This document shows, piece after piece, positions 55,153 to 64,000 of a stretch of 64,000 nt of DNA. Location of the stretch: NCBI GenBank assembly GCA_037447655.1, contig JBBHKE010003115.1:62001-126000 (forward strand), given 5' to 3'. Below the pieces are notes generated by a model. It was given only the letters and a program-made list of their open reading frames with translations. It had not been told where the DNA came from and ran no database searches. The DNA comes from Zygnema cylindricum (taxonomy: Eukaryota > Streptophyta > Zygnematophyceae > Zygnematales > Zygnemataceae). The position numbers and the translations under genes are program-made. Numbering within the stretch: position 1 is the first letter of the stretch; each line of letters starts with the position of its first letter.

Positions 55153-56076
55153 TTAGCCTGCGGAGGAGCTGGTCAAAACCGTTGGCAGCTCACGACAGCC
55201 ATGGCAAAACCAATGGCCACTTGGCACAGCTGTCAATGGAGGAACTAAACACTCCATGTGGAAACCTTGGTTACAATGGTCGCACAAGAGCATAGAAGTC
55301 TCGCCGTCTGCTCGCCTGCAAATAGTACATTCCGTTGCTTCTGTTATTGGCATCCTCATCGGATCCATATCCTGTGACAAATCCGGTAAGTAACAAGGTG
55401 CACAGTTCTTCGAATGCTCTCGAATTATCCTTGTATCCGCACCCTGCAAACCCAACATCCCATTAGCATATATTTCCACCACACGAAGAATGTGTGGTGA
55501 AACATCCGTGTCCAAAGTGTCGAAAGATTGTCGACGAAGGTACACGTAATCTCCGACTTGGTAAGATTTCAGTTGAGGCTTGTAACTGCCACTTCCCGTA
55601 GTGGCAAAGCGCAAGGTATCCCGATGTTGGGCAATCTGCAAATTATCAAAAGCCATGGGCATCTCACGAGCGAAAAGCAAAGCACGGCGAGTTAGTTCTT
55701 CCAAGAATATGGTGTCAGACATTAGAGGCAAAGGTAAACTTGCTACTTTCTGAATATTCCGACCGAGCAAGGGTGCTCGGCCGAAGAGAATATAGTACGG
55801 GCTGAAATTAGCCAAGCTAGCTTGTACGGACATCCGGTATCCCATGGTGATATAGCCCAAGGATTCGTCCCAGACGGAGATGTGTTTCTCCAAACAATGC
55901 TTTCGGAGGGCTCGCTTGAAAGTTTGGACAGCTCGTTTCGCCAAGCCATCGGCTTGTGGGTGATCACGACTCGTCCGGCGATGATCAATTAAAGATTCAT
56001 CCAACATCTCTTGAAATTCCCCGCGGAACTCTGTACCCTGGTCCGTGAGAACCTCCGCCAGAGCTCCATAATGCAT
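55153..56076 (-). pseudogene. Gypsy-2: integrase core C-part, tail and PHD finger
   Basis: A 307-codon frame. It opens with EVLTDQGTEF (second catalytic D), then DGLAKRAVQ, where the expected catalytic Glu is Lys (AAA at 55936-55938). The integrase tail GDYVYLRRQSFDTLDTD and ILRVVEIYANGMLGLQG follows. The last ~65 residues form a PHD finger: CTIC, CDHC, GFHMEC, HWFCHGC, which is C4HC3 with the conserved Trp. PHD fingers read histone H3 tails, so a role in choosing integration sites is plausible, comparable to chromodomains in chromoviruses. The stop follows directly, before the polypurine tract. The upstream core is in another frame. Confidence 0.9.
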
Positions 56077-56350
56077 GAGGACGTGCTCTTTAAGCAGCAG
56101 TGGTCAATTTAGCGGTCTTGTGGGGAAGAGCGACCACCTCTACCCATTTGCTAAAATTTTCAATCATTATCATAATGTATTGTTTCCCCTTTCGAGATAA
56201 GGGAAACGGTCCGACGAGATCCACGGACCAGCGATAAAACAATCCTCTGATGGGCAATGGCTGTAGAGACACCTGCGGATTAGAGAAAGAGGTGCGTAAC
56301 CGGTCGCATATGGCGCATTTGTGGAGAATGGCCGCCACATCCACTTGCAT
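56077..56350 (-). pseudogene. Gypsy-2: integrase zinc end and first catalytic Asp
   Basis: Frame 56090-56350 shows CAICDRLRTSF (the CxxC of the HHCC zinc module), YRWSVDLVGPFP with the first catalytic Asp, and MIENFSKWVEVVALPHK. It then shifts frame before the second catalytic Asp at about 56040. The short stretch to RNase H (56351-56530) holds the His pair of the zinc module in decayed form. Confidence 0.85.
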
Positions 56351-56530
56351 TCCGGACCACCAATAGCGTGCCTATAGAAGGCTCAAAGTACGCTTGGTCC
56401 CGTAATGGCCAAGCTCGGTATGTATCTGCTCAATCAAAGACAAGCGCTTGGTTGGCCGGGGGACATGGCGATGACTGCTGTCCGCCAGCAATCGAACTAA
56501 AGATCCGCCAAGCCACAGATAGTTTTTGGC

Positions 56531-58549
56531 TCATTTCTTTACTCGGTTGTCTTCCTCGGCGGTAGTACCGGGCTGAAAAGTTTGAGAGGAGAGGAAGAGG
56601 ATTAATGGGCCGTCGCGCCACGGATCCGTGGCCGGCCGAGGATGAGGAATAGAAGAAAGACAGTAAGTGATATAGGAACCAACCGACATGGCCGGTACCT
56701 CGTCCTCGTCGAAATCTTGCCGGACACCGTTATCGGTGGTCCGGGGTAGTGGATTCCGAGAAATCCCGTCGACGTTCAAGCTTAACAAACCAGGCCGATG
56801 GATGATCTCAACGTCGTACTCTTGTAAAATTAAAGCCCATCGGGCAAGCTTCCTTGAAAGCTTATCGTTGGTCATCAACCAATGAAGGGGTTGATGGTCA
56901 GTTAGGAGCGTGAATGGCTTGCCGTAAAGATAATGTCGAAAATGAACAATACCCCATACTGCGGCCAGACATTCACCCTCGTAACTACTGTAATTAGATT
57001 CAGCTCGGTTATTGCTCCGGCTAGCGTATGCCACTACGTATTCCTCTCCATTCAACTCTCTTTGCGTTAAAATAGCCGCAATGCCTGGCTTCCCGAAATC
57101 GGTTTGTAGGCAAAAGGGAAGCTTGTGGTTAGGAGGTCCAAGAATGGGAGCGCTAGAGAGGGCGGTTTTCAGTTTTTGAAACGCTTCTACTTGGGCGGGT
57201 CCCCAAACAAAAAGCACTTCTTTTTTGAGAAGGTCGTTGAGGGGAGAAGCAATCGTACTAAAATTCAGTACAAACCGACGGTAATAATTGGCTAGTCCGA
57301 GAAAAGCCCTCAGACTCGTGAGATTCGTGGGGGGCGGCAGTTTGGTGATCGCCTCTACCTTAGCTTCCAAGGGAGCGATGCCCTCAGCCGAAATAAAATG
57401 GCCGAGATAAGGCACTCCCTCCGCACCGAAAGTACACTTGGCTGGATGAAACTTCAGCCCGACTTTCTTTAACTCGGTGAGAACCCACTCAATATGGCGG
57501 GCGTGCTCCTCAACCGTGGCGGATGCAATTATCAAGTCATCGATGTAGCACCGGGCAAATTTACATCCACCCAGCACCGAATCCATGACTTTTTGAAACA
57601 CGGCGGGTGCGTTCTTAAGACCGAAAGGCATGGCTGCCCATTCCCACCGACCATCACTGCCCCAAAATGCAGTTTTATGCCGATCTCTTTCCTCGATTTC
57701 AATTTGGTTAAACCCTTGACGCAAGTCAAGAATGCTAAAGAACTTTGCACCCCCTACATGGTCAAATATTTCCTCCGCTAGAGGCATAGGGTGGCGGTCT
57801 TGAACGGTCCGAGCATTGAGCTCTCGATAGTCCCCACACATTCTTCGCTCAGTAAAATTTCCGTCGGAATCTTTCTTCCTAGGCATGACTGTGGGGGCGG
57901 CAAAGGTGGAATCCGACCGATAGATTAGACCGGCTTCTTCTAATTCTGCGCATCTTTTGTCCACCATCTCCCATTCCATTTCAGAGAGACGGTGTTTCGG
58001 CTTAAAGATAGGTCGATCGTCTTCAAGGTCGATTGACATTTTGTAAGTAGAATGACGTCCAAGGTCATTCATGGAGAAATCAAACGCATCTATATGACGG
58101 GTGACTGTGTCACTTAATAGTGCCTGTTCCGCCTTCGTGAGACTGGAACCAAACTTCCACTTGGGCGTCTCAGGACTCTTAATAGTGAAAGCTTCCATGG
58201 CATGAGCAAATGCAATTTGCTCATCGGCGATGAGTGAGTGGCCTAACTCGTATTTTACCGGAGTTTGCTGCGAGCAGTTCACCCAATGGTGCCAGCTACG
58301 CGTCGGAAATGCAGCTGTCCAGTGCGGTGGAGGGCCAGGAAACAATGAAATTGTGGATTGAACGGCTGTATAGGCCGGGATTTCCCAAGACATATGACTG
58401 GGGTTGAGGAAATCATAGATGTGCTTAACCGCCGGTGTGAGAGAATGGAAGAGAAAAAACTGAAATGGATTTCCCTTTAGACTAGGAGAGGTGCGAGAGG
58501 AAACAAGCCGTGAAGGAGCCGCTGTATTCCCCCCCCCAGCTGGTTGCAC
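56531..58549 (-). CDS. Gypsy-2: reverse transcriptase and RNase H
   Basis: An uninterrupted 672-codon frame. About the first 130 residues are an N-terminal region without a clear domain. RT follows with FAAPTVMPRKKDS, RRMCGDYRELN, FSILDLRQGFNQI, MPFGLKNAPAVFQ, and the catalytic RCYIDDLIIA. The connection region has TSLRAFLGLANYYRRF. RNase H shows LQTDFGKPGIAAIL (the first acidic residue is in QTD), EYVVAYASRSNN, YSSYEGECLAAVW and LLTDHQPLHWL. It ends with a stop at 56531, shortly before integrase. Between the methyltransferase and this frame are an in-frame TAG (CTT TAG) and a run of 9 G on the coding strand that changes frame. Confidence 0.92.
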   Translation of the reverse strand: MQPAGGGNTAAPSRLVSSRTSPSLKGNPFQFFLFHSLTPAVKHIYDFLNPSHMSWEIPAYTAVQSTISLFPGPPPHWTAAFPTRSWHHWVNCSQQTPVKYELGHSLIADEQIAFAHAMEAFTIKSPETPKWKFGSSLTKAEQALLSDTVTRHIDAFDFSMNDLGRHSTYKMSIDLEDDRPIFKPKHRLSEMEWEMVDKRCAELEEAGLIYRSDSTFAAPTVMPRKKDSDGNFTERRMCGDYRELNARTVQDRHPMPLAEEIFDHVGGAKFFSILDLRQGFNQIEIEERDRHKTAFWGSDGRWEWAAMPFGLKNAPAVFQKVMDSVLGGCKFARCYIDDLIIASATVEEHARHIEWVLTELKKVGLKFHPAKCTFGAEGVPYLGHFISAEGIAPLEAKVEAITKLPPPTNLTSLRAFLGLANYYRRFVLNFSTIASPLNDLLKKEVLFVWGPAQVEAFQKLKTALSSAPILGPPNHKLPFCLQTDFGKPGIAAILTQRELNGEEYVVAYASRSNNRAESNYSSYEGECLAAVWGIVHFRHYLYGKPFTLLTDHQPLHWLMTNDKLSRKLARWALILQEYDVEIIHRPGLLSLNVDGISRNPLPRTTDNGVRQDFDEDEVPAMSVGSYITYCLSSIPHPRPATDPWRDGPLILFLSSQTFQPGTTAEEDNRVKK

Positions 58550-58575
58550 GGGGTGATTCTGTACGTAGCGACCAG

Positions 58576-59581
58576 CTAAAGGCAGAGACCTAAGACAAAT
58601 GATAAAGATTGAGGATCCATGACCCTACCCAACAAAGTGCAACGCTGTCTATCCGTAAGGCCGGGGGCCGCAGTCGTGCGTGGAATAAAATGCAGGAGAT
58701 GTTCCCGTTCTGTGGCCGTAGGCTCCTCTAACTCTCCAGTGACATTATTCCGGAGCATGCCTGGACCGTTATGAGAGTATGCATGGGAATTAGGGTAAGA
58801 CACTAAAGTAGGAAGGACCTTGAGGGGCTTGGGAATTAGGGTAAGACACTAAAGTAGGAATGACCTTGAGGGGCTGGCCAGGTACATTAATGCTGTAATT
58901 CGGAGGGTAGTCGGATTAGACACAAGATTGGACTTGGTGGAAGGGAAGCAAAGCGGTCGTAATGTCTATAGTCCGAGGTCGTACCAACAAATTAGCTTCA
59001 CGAAGACGACCAACATCGATTAGGTTCGTCCATTTGGAGCGAACCCGATGTGCCAAGGACCCATGCCGAGCGGCATTAATAATTAGCGGGGGTCCGATAA
59101 GGTGTTCTATGCGCTTATAGTCAGCCAGAACTGTTGGCCGAGGATCATTATAGGCGGCGACGTTCTCTAAAATGTATCCGACAGGCTTGGCCATGGTTTG
59201 AAGAAAATGAAGGACCCTCAAAAGCTCAAAAAACAATTTGGTACGGGGATCCGCCAAACCAAGACCTTTGCCGGCCCGAGACATGCCTTGACACTCCCAC
59301 CCTCCGAAAACAAGGTCTATCGGTTCGACATCCCGGAGATGATGATTACTAAGGATGCGGATGTCTTGTGGAAGAGCAGTGTGCATGTGTAGAAAGGCTG
59401 ACTTTGGAAACAAGTGTGGATACTGTGAATGCAGGAGATTACAGTGGTGCAATTGTGCTTTCCTAGCTAATGCATCAATTTCTACTGCATAGTAGTGACG
59501 GATGAGGAGACCATTCCGTAAACATGACAATAGTGAAGTTCCGATCCCAGCGAATAGGTCTAGAATAACGACCCCGTCCAT
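58576..59581 (-). pseudogene. Gypsy-2: C5-cytosine DNA methyltransferase (DNMT3-like)
   Basis: Numbered from the Met at 59581: motif I ILDLFAGIGT (residues 6-15, AdoMet binding), motif II YAVEID (31-36), motif IV FGGWECQGMS with the catalytic Cys97, where the usual Pro before Cys is Glu, then G-x3-D-x-R-x-KLFFELLRVL, motif VI GYILENV (ENV 139-141), and motif VIII HRVR (178-181). The frame meets TAA at 58916-58918. Motifs IX-X (TATEREHLLHF, then RQRCTLLGR) continue at 58576-58803 in another frame because of a 46-bp tandem duplication. The LFFExxRxL string, the AHRxR context and the RQR-LLGR end resemble DNMT3 enzymes. It is in frame with the protease, separated by one TAG. It would methylate cytosines; as read it is inactivated. 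Confidence 0.92.
58784..58875. repeat. 46-bp tandem duplication within the methyltransferase
   Basis: Copies 58784-58829 and 58830-58875 both start TGGGAATTAGGGTAAGACAC and differ at one base. As 46 is not a multiple of three, it shifts the methyltransferase frame. Removing one copy would restore the match to the gypsy-1 sequence PTLVS-x-P-x-SHA. Confidence 0.93.
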
Positions 59582-59731
59582 ATGAGGACTCAGTTGTACG
59601 GGTTTCCAATTGATAGGAAGGAAACTTGAAGGATTGGTTGCAACTGTAGGTATAGGAGGGATAGTTGTTAATGGAATAGATAATGTGGACTTATAAATAT
59701 TGTCAAATATGTGAGAATTGATAAAAATACC

Positions 59732-60502
59732 CTATTCCGCAAAGAGCTCGGGTAAGGAAGAACTATCCGGTATGATTTCTTCGGCCGAAAAAGAGTGGAA
59801 AATTTCCTCCCCAACGGAGTTCCCCAAAAATGCGGGAAGAGCCGTAGCTGAGTGAGCCATGGTGGGCAAAGGTCGGCGGGTTGAAGTGAGAGGGAGGCAA
59901 ATTTTTCGCTCTGGAAAGTGTGTAGGTCGGTAAAAGAATGTTTGGTCGTGCATGTCCACGCCACTGCCAATTTGGAATATAACGTATTGACCCACCAAAC
60001 ACTTATAGTCTTCACTTTTAGTGACCAACGCTCTGACGACAATTTCAACGAACTCATTTTCAGTTTCTGTCTGAAACCGAAAGATGAGGGGGTACTTTGT
60101 GATTCCGAGGACCGGCTCCGTGGTCCCAACCAAAGTAAGAAGGCGGGTAGCGGTCGCCTGAAGCTTGTCTGCTCTCAAACCAGGCTTCAATGCAAATCCG
60201 GATCCGAGGATCACGGGTTTGGCCCCGGTGTCCATAAGAGGAAGAGTGGGGTGAACACCGTTCACTGAGAATGATCCCCGAGAGTTATCAAGGAAACTGA
60301 TATGGTGATCGAGATTACGACGCTCTTCCGTAGTAACCGGTTGAACCGCTGAAAGACTGCGGTTTAACCGCAGAGCCCTCAAAGCGGCTGCCGCTGCGAC
60401 CTCATCAACGAGGGGAAGGGCTTTTGGTACATCCTCTAACATCGCTGAAATAATACTTAATCGCTCCTTCACCCGATGAGCCTCATGAATAGTGCCATCC
60501 AA
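59732..60502 (-). CDS. Gypsy-2: aspartic protease
   Basis: A 256-codon frame. The active site is LPLMDTGAKPVILG (DTG at about residues 92-94), followed by GTTEPVLGITKYPLIF and a C-terminal part with CLVGQYVIFQIGSGVDMHD. It would cleave Gag and Pol. It ends at TAG 59730-59732, after which the same frame stays open through a ~50-codon linker into the methyltransferase. A fused protease-methyltransferase product is therefore the likely ancestral state. The upstream Gag part is in a different frame. Confidence 0.88.
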   Translation of the reverse strand: MDGTIHEAHRVKERLSIISAMLEDVPKALPLVDEVAAAAALRALRLNRSLSAVQPVTTEERRNLDHHISFLDNSRGSFSVNGVHPTLPLMDTGAKPVILGSGFALKPGLRADKLQATATRLLTLVGTTEPVLGITKYPLIFRFQTETENEFVEIVVRALVTKSEDYKCLVGQYVIFQIGSGVDMHDQTFFYRPTHFPERKICLPLTSTRRPLPTMAHSATALPAFLGNSVGEEIFHSFSAEEIIPDSSSLPELFAE

Positions 60503-61052
60503 TATCGTCAGTGCCTTTGCCGCGATGGTAGGAGCGGTTTTTCAGGAGGGAAAGCAGAGGCTCTTTTGCAAATGAGAGTGGGACACGAGAATTTTGTAAT
60601 TTGCCCACTCGGTTATGGTCTGCTAAGCTCTTTTCAAATGTGGTCACCAATTGTTGGACGGTGGAATTGTGAAGGGTTCGCCCGGCCAACGACGGCATGT
60701 GGACAACGGTCCTAGCCATCCCAGTAAATTAGGGTTTTATTTCCGCCATGAAAGCTGCAAATTGCTCTTTCATCTTGGGCGCCATTGTGGCTTGAAGCTC
60801 GGACTTCTCTCCCTCTCTATGAGAGATCTTAGGACGAGCTTCCTCCTTCTCGGTATCCTTAGGCGGAGTGACTTGTTTCGCGGAACGGGCCGGAATTTCG
60901 CCGTTTTTTATCTGATTTTGATAAGTGAAATTAGGGTCATTGATGTGGCACCGATGGACATAATGTCCCTTTTGGTGGCAATGAGTGAAAGTGGCGGCCT
61001 TGTCGGGACACATGCGGGCATCGTGCCCGGTTTTTCCACATCGGAAACACAT
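60483..61052 (-). pseudogene. Gypsy-2: zinc knuckle and Gag-protease linker
   Basis: Begins with a CCHC knuckle, CFRCGKTGHDARMC, and a second CxxC/H cluster (THCHQKGHYVHRC), then a Lys/Glu-rich segment up to a TAA at 60729. The same frame continues at 60483-60719 with LHNSTVQQLVTTFEKSLADH. Gag ends at a TGA directly before the knuckle Met (61053-61055), so a single stop divides Gag from the nucleocapsid part. Confidence 0.8.
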
Positions 61053-62258
61053 TCAATTTCCGGGATTGACTGGTGGAGTTCTCATGGCTGGCGTGTTCTG
61101 GAGCCTATTAGGAGGCCATGGGTTTTTAGGTGGAGGAGGAGATGGATTAGCCGGTTCCCTGTGAGGAGGTTTGGACCGCTCATGGGCGTCCCACCACGAT
61201 GTCTGCATCTCATACTCTACCGCGTATTGAGCCGCTTGCTCAAAGGTGAATTTCAGTCCATACATCTGACTGAGGTGGTTTTGGATAAACCTCTTTGATG
61301 GACCTGGAAACTGTCCCACAAATTTCTGGACAGCCTCCGCATCGGACATGAGGTCCGGTAATGCTTCCCGCAGAGTTTCCATCCAAGCTCGCAAGGCAGG
61401 GGCAGTTTCACTTGGCCTACGCTCGAAGTTCATTAACTCTTTGATTTGATCCGGATTTTGCATCCGGTACTCCTCTTGGAGGATATCAAACATGACTGAA
61501 AGCGGGTCACGTAAGGGAATGGTGCCCCCCGCTCTAGCTGGGACCGCCGCTCGGGCAGCCACTGCATACTGACGAGGAACCTCGGGGATAGCTGGATACA
61601 ACTCGTCCCCATTAGCATCTAATACCGCTAGTCTTGGTGCCTGATATGGGATATCCACTTGGCCTAAGACTTCTGGTAACCCCGCAAAGGAAGCCACGTA
61701 CTCTGTCATCGCAAGCACATCCTCGTACTTGCGAGTGTAGAGTGTAAGGGCCGTACCGCGGAGGTATCGACCGAGAAGGGAAAAAGCGACACGGAGGTCA
61801 AACCTATCCTGATATCTAAATGCTAAATCCCTCATTTCCGTATCGTATAACATACGGAAATGCGATAAGGACATGGTGTCCTTCAATCCGGAAAAGCAAA
61901 ATTGCATCCTTCCCATGGATCCCTCGGAAGAGGAAGCCATGTCGTAAAAGGAAGGATGGGTCGGTTGTGCCAAAGCTGGGCTGGCAGGGAACCTACGAGT
62001 GTGAGGAATAGGAAAGGTTTCCTCCGGGAAGTCTTCTTCGGTCCCCTCTAGGTATGACCTAGATGAAACCGAGGACAGCGATGACGTAGATGTGAGACCA
62101 GACCGCACTGACGGCGATCTGCGATCCGCAATTGGATCGGATGTGGTCCACGATTCGGGAAAATCCGAAGGATTTAACTGCGGAGGACGATAGAGTGTAC
62201 CTCCTCGGGTGGACCCGGATAAATATTGAAGGTTATCCCAATCTGTGGGCATAAACAA
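61053..62258 (-). CDS. Gypsy-2: Gag capsid protein
   Basis: A 401-codon open frame starting MFMPTDWDNLQYLSG. After a Ser-rich N-part it shows the retrotrans_gag pattern: FSGLKDTMSLSHFRMLYDTE, RFDLRVAFSLLGRYLRGTALTLY, later LRAWMETLREALPDLMSDAEAVQKFVGQF and FTFEQAAQYAVEYEMQTSW, which match the capsid helices before the zinc knuckle. It ends in a Pro-rich tail, HREPANPSPPPPKNPWPP. This is a conventional gypsy Gag and is not similar to the proline-rich Gag of gypsy-1, although the two elements share related protease, methyltransferase and pol. Confidence 0.88.
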   Translation of the reverse strand: MFMPTDWDNLQYLSGSTRGGTLYRPPQLNPSDFPESWTTSDPIADRRSPSVRSGLTSTSSLSSVSSRSYLEGTEEDFPEETFPIPHTRRFPASPALAQPTHPSFYDMASSSEGSMGRMQFCFSGLKDTMSLSHFRMLYDTEMRDLAFRYQDRFDLRVAFSLLGRYLRGTALTLYTRKYEDVLAMTEYVASFAGLPEVLGQVDIPYQAPRLAVLDANGDELYPAIPEVPRQYAVAARAAVPARAGGTIPLRDPLSVMFDILQEEYRMQNPDQIKELMNFERRPSETAPALRAWMETLREALPDLMSDAEAVQKFVGQFPGPSKRFIQNHLSQMYGLKFTFEQAAQYAVEYEMQTSWWDAHERSKPPHREPANPSPPPPKNPWPPNRLQNTPAMRTPPVNPGN

Positions 62259-63828
62259 AGGGGAAAACCCTGACTACAATAATGAAATGTTTCGCACGAC
62301 CTAACCGAGATGCAACACGTGTCAGACCAATCCACTCACCCAGTCAACACACTCAGTCACTATCAAGATAGCAAATTAAGTTGCACCAAAAGAAAGAGAG
62401 ATAAGAAATATTGAGAAAAGTTCAAAAATAAAACACAAAGTACGGTAAAATTGGGCAAAAAGGTTTCCCAAACCCTAATTCCACGTTGTAAAAATCAAAA
62501 ATTTGCGACCAATGAATGGTAATATGCTGTCATAGGGTTGAGAATTTCAAAAAATAAAACCTTAATACGCCCAAACCCTAAATCTGCGGCCCAAACCCTA
62601 AATCTGCGGCCAAACCCTAATTTCGCAGATTAACCCTAAAAATCTGACACAAAATCAGACCTAAATCTGCAGACCAGAAATAGAGTGGAAGCAAGATAGA
62701 AGACAAGAATTGAAAGCAAGAAAGAAGAAAACAAAAAACCAAAACAAAATGTTTTTATTTTTTTATAAAATAAAATTTATAAATTAAATTATTTTTATAA
62801 TATATTTTCCCAATGCAAAACTGAAAGCGAAAGCAAAAATAGAGAGAAAGTAGAATGAAACTTGTAGAAAGGGAAAACAAGGAGAAAAAACCAAATCAAA
62901 AAATAGGTGGAAGAAAATATAGAAATGAAAAGTGGTGGATTTTATATTGAAAATAATGTAATTTTTATATTTTGTTTTTCTTTAGATTTATTTTATCACA
63001 CAAAACTGAGAAGTAAAACTGAAAATAAAAGGTAAATAGGCAGGAAAATAGAAAGACAAAAACAAGAATAAAAACTGAATATGAAAAGTAATATTTTTTT
63101 TTATGAAATAAAATTTATATATTTAATAATTTATTTTAAAAAAATATTATATTTTAGAAAATGTGATTTTAAAAAGTGTAGCTTTTGGACAAGAATGCTA
63201 AGCCAGGAGATAGCCACTAGGCTCTCTGGTCTTTATCACATTCTCTACAAGAGTTATCCCGTTACGACAGCAAAGTAAGAAATATTCCAATCGGAATAAG
63301 GGAAAATCCAATTCCGATCAAAAATACACTCCTTCCAAGCCAACCGAATTACAAACAAGACACAAACACACAACCAAACCGTCAAGCTGCCTGAGGAAGG
63401 CACAGCAAGGTACGGATGTGCTCCCCCACGATCTCCAATTCCACACTTCCACCAAAAGACTAAGCTTGGAGGGAAACCTTCCGGACGTGGCCTTAGGCCG
63501 TGTGGATCAAAAACATGGGCAGAAATAAAAGGGGAAATATTCTTAACCTATCTAGCCTCTACAGCTAGCAAGCAAGGAAAAGAAAGACACGTGGGCAATC
63601 GGTGAGAGAGAGAGCAAGAGAAAAGCTCCGCTGCGAAGAGAAAATTCTTGTCCAAAAGCTAAATTCTCTAAGTCTGAGAATTAGGCTAAGTAAGAGCTAC
63701 ACTAGGCCTAAGCAAAATTAGCCTACGTCTAGTCTACTTTACATGCATGAAACTACTAAAGATGTTGGCCAATAGGCGGCCAACATCGTCTGCCGTACGC
63801 CTGACAAAATCCACCATCCAAGGGTAAA
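62259..63828 (-). other. Gypsy-2 untranslated leader
   Basis: About 1.57 kb between the 5' LTR and gag. It contains AAACCCTAAATCTGCGG repeats at 62570-62640 (telomere-like AAACCCTAA strings), a very AT-rich block at 62740-63160, and no long reading frame. The primer-binding site should lie near 63800-63828. TTGGATGGTGGATTTTG there does not match a tRNA end that I can name. Confidence 0.6.
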
Positions 63829-64000
63829 AACCCTCCCTAACTACATGTGCGCGAACCTACATGGGTTCGCGACTTAAATAAATAAAAGGTATCGAAGCGC
63901 CGCTGATACCACCGGGAATCGCGATTCGTCGCCAAACGATACCGCACGTCGATACTCACAAAATTGCGTGCATACGCACGAAACAAAATATGTCGCACGA
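63829..64000 (-). repeat. Gypsy-2 5' LTR, partial (runs off the window)
   Basis: Repeats the outer 170 bp of the 3' LTR (54365-54540) in the same orientation with about 80-85% identity by eye. This divergence suggests an old insertion. The remainder lies beyond the window. Confidence 0.82.

Larger units (their letters stand above)
54365..64000 (-). mobile_element. Gypsy-2: Ty3/gypsy element with DNMT and integrase-linked PHD finger
   Basis: Minus-strand order: 5' LTR (63829 to window end), leader (62259-63828), Gag (61053-62258), zinc knuckle (60729-61052), protease (59732-60502), DNA methyltransferase (58576-59581), RT and RNase H (56531-58549), integrase plus PHD finger (55153-56350), polypurine tract and 3' LTR (about 54365-55107). 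The start of the 5' LTR at 63829-64000 matches 54365-54540 (CCCTCCCTAACTACATG, GGGTTCGCGACTTAAATAAA, AAACGATAC, CACGTCGATACTC). Several point stops, two frameshifts and one catalytic substitution show that the copy is inactive, but it is the most complete map of the family. Confidence 0.9.

Noticed and set aside
62570-62640. Interstitial telomere repeat
   Set aside because: The AAACCCTAA strings are interrupted by ATCTGCGG units and number only a few, so they are a short leader repeat rather than a telomeric array.

Overview
This is a nuclear window from a plant-lineage (streptophyte) genome, more likely a non-seed plant or charophyte than a flowering plant, though no species can be named. 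The evidence is a 14-exon GT-AG split gene, a trihelix-type DNA-binding gene, plant-type Ty1/copia and Ty3/gypsy retrotransposons, and four copia primer-binding sites that complement the anticodon arm of plant initiator tRNA-Met. One run of 10 Ns (49391-49400) marks a scaffold gap.

Layout. 1-6.9 kb: one unrecognised host gene on the minus strand, phase-consistent over 14 exons. 7-10.7 kb: non-coding DNA with a hAT-like MITE and purine-rich tracts. 10.8-24.7 kb: a trihelix-like gene relic on the plus strand, split by a 12.6 kb tandem pair of copia elements bordered by a 5-bp target-site duplication (AGCAA). 25.5-27.8 kb: a truncated third copia copy. 27.8-42.6 kb: a Ty3/gypsy element (gypsy-1, minus strand), itself broken by a gag-only copia-like element at 33.6-37.3 kb. 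42.7-49.4 kb: plus-strand relics, namely a copia LTR piece, a gypsy fragment with protease and methyltransferase remnants, and a copia 5' half that stops at the gap. 49.4-54.3 kb: no recognisable gene. 54.4-64 kb: a second, more complete gypsy element (gypsy-2, minus strand) whose 5' LTR runs off the window.

The most interesting content is the gypsy family. Three independent copies (gypsy-1, gypsy-2 and the 46 kb relic) carry a C5-cytosine DNA methyltransferase reading frame between the aspartic protease and the reverse transcriptase. Its motifs look like the DNMT3 de novo class. The two long copies also end their integrase region in a PHD finger (clear in gypsy-2, frameshifted in gypsy-1). 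The inferred order is gag - zinc knuckle - protease - DNMT - RT - RNase H - integrase - PHD. Such an element would carry both a chromatin-mark writer and a chromatin-mark reader. As I recall, methyltransferase capture by retrotransposons has been reported in dinoflagellates and in the charophyte Klebsormidium. The DNMT plus integrase-linked PHD combination deserves attention.

A second theme is the copia family. The Gag start codon lies inside the half-tRNA primer-binding site, so the ATG pairs with the CAU anticodon of the primer tRNA. The copia LTRs also carry an antisense tRNA-like module. Every element here contains stops, frameshifts or deletions. None looks autonomous as read, although homopolymer errors in the assembly could account for some frameshifts.
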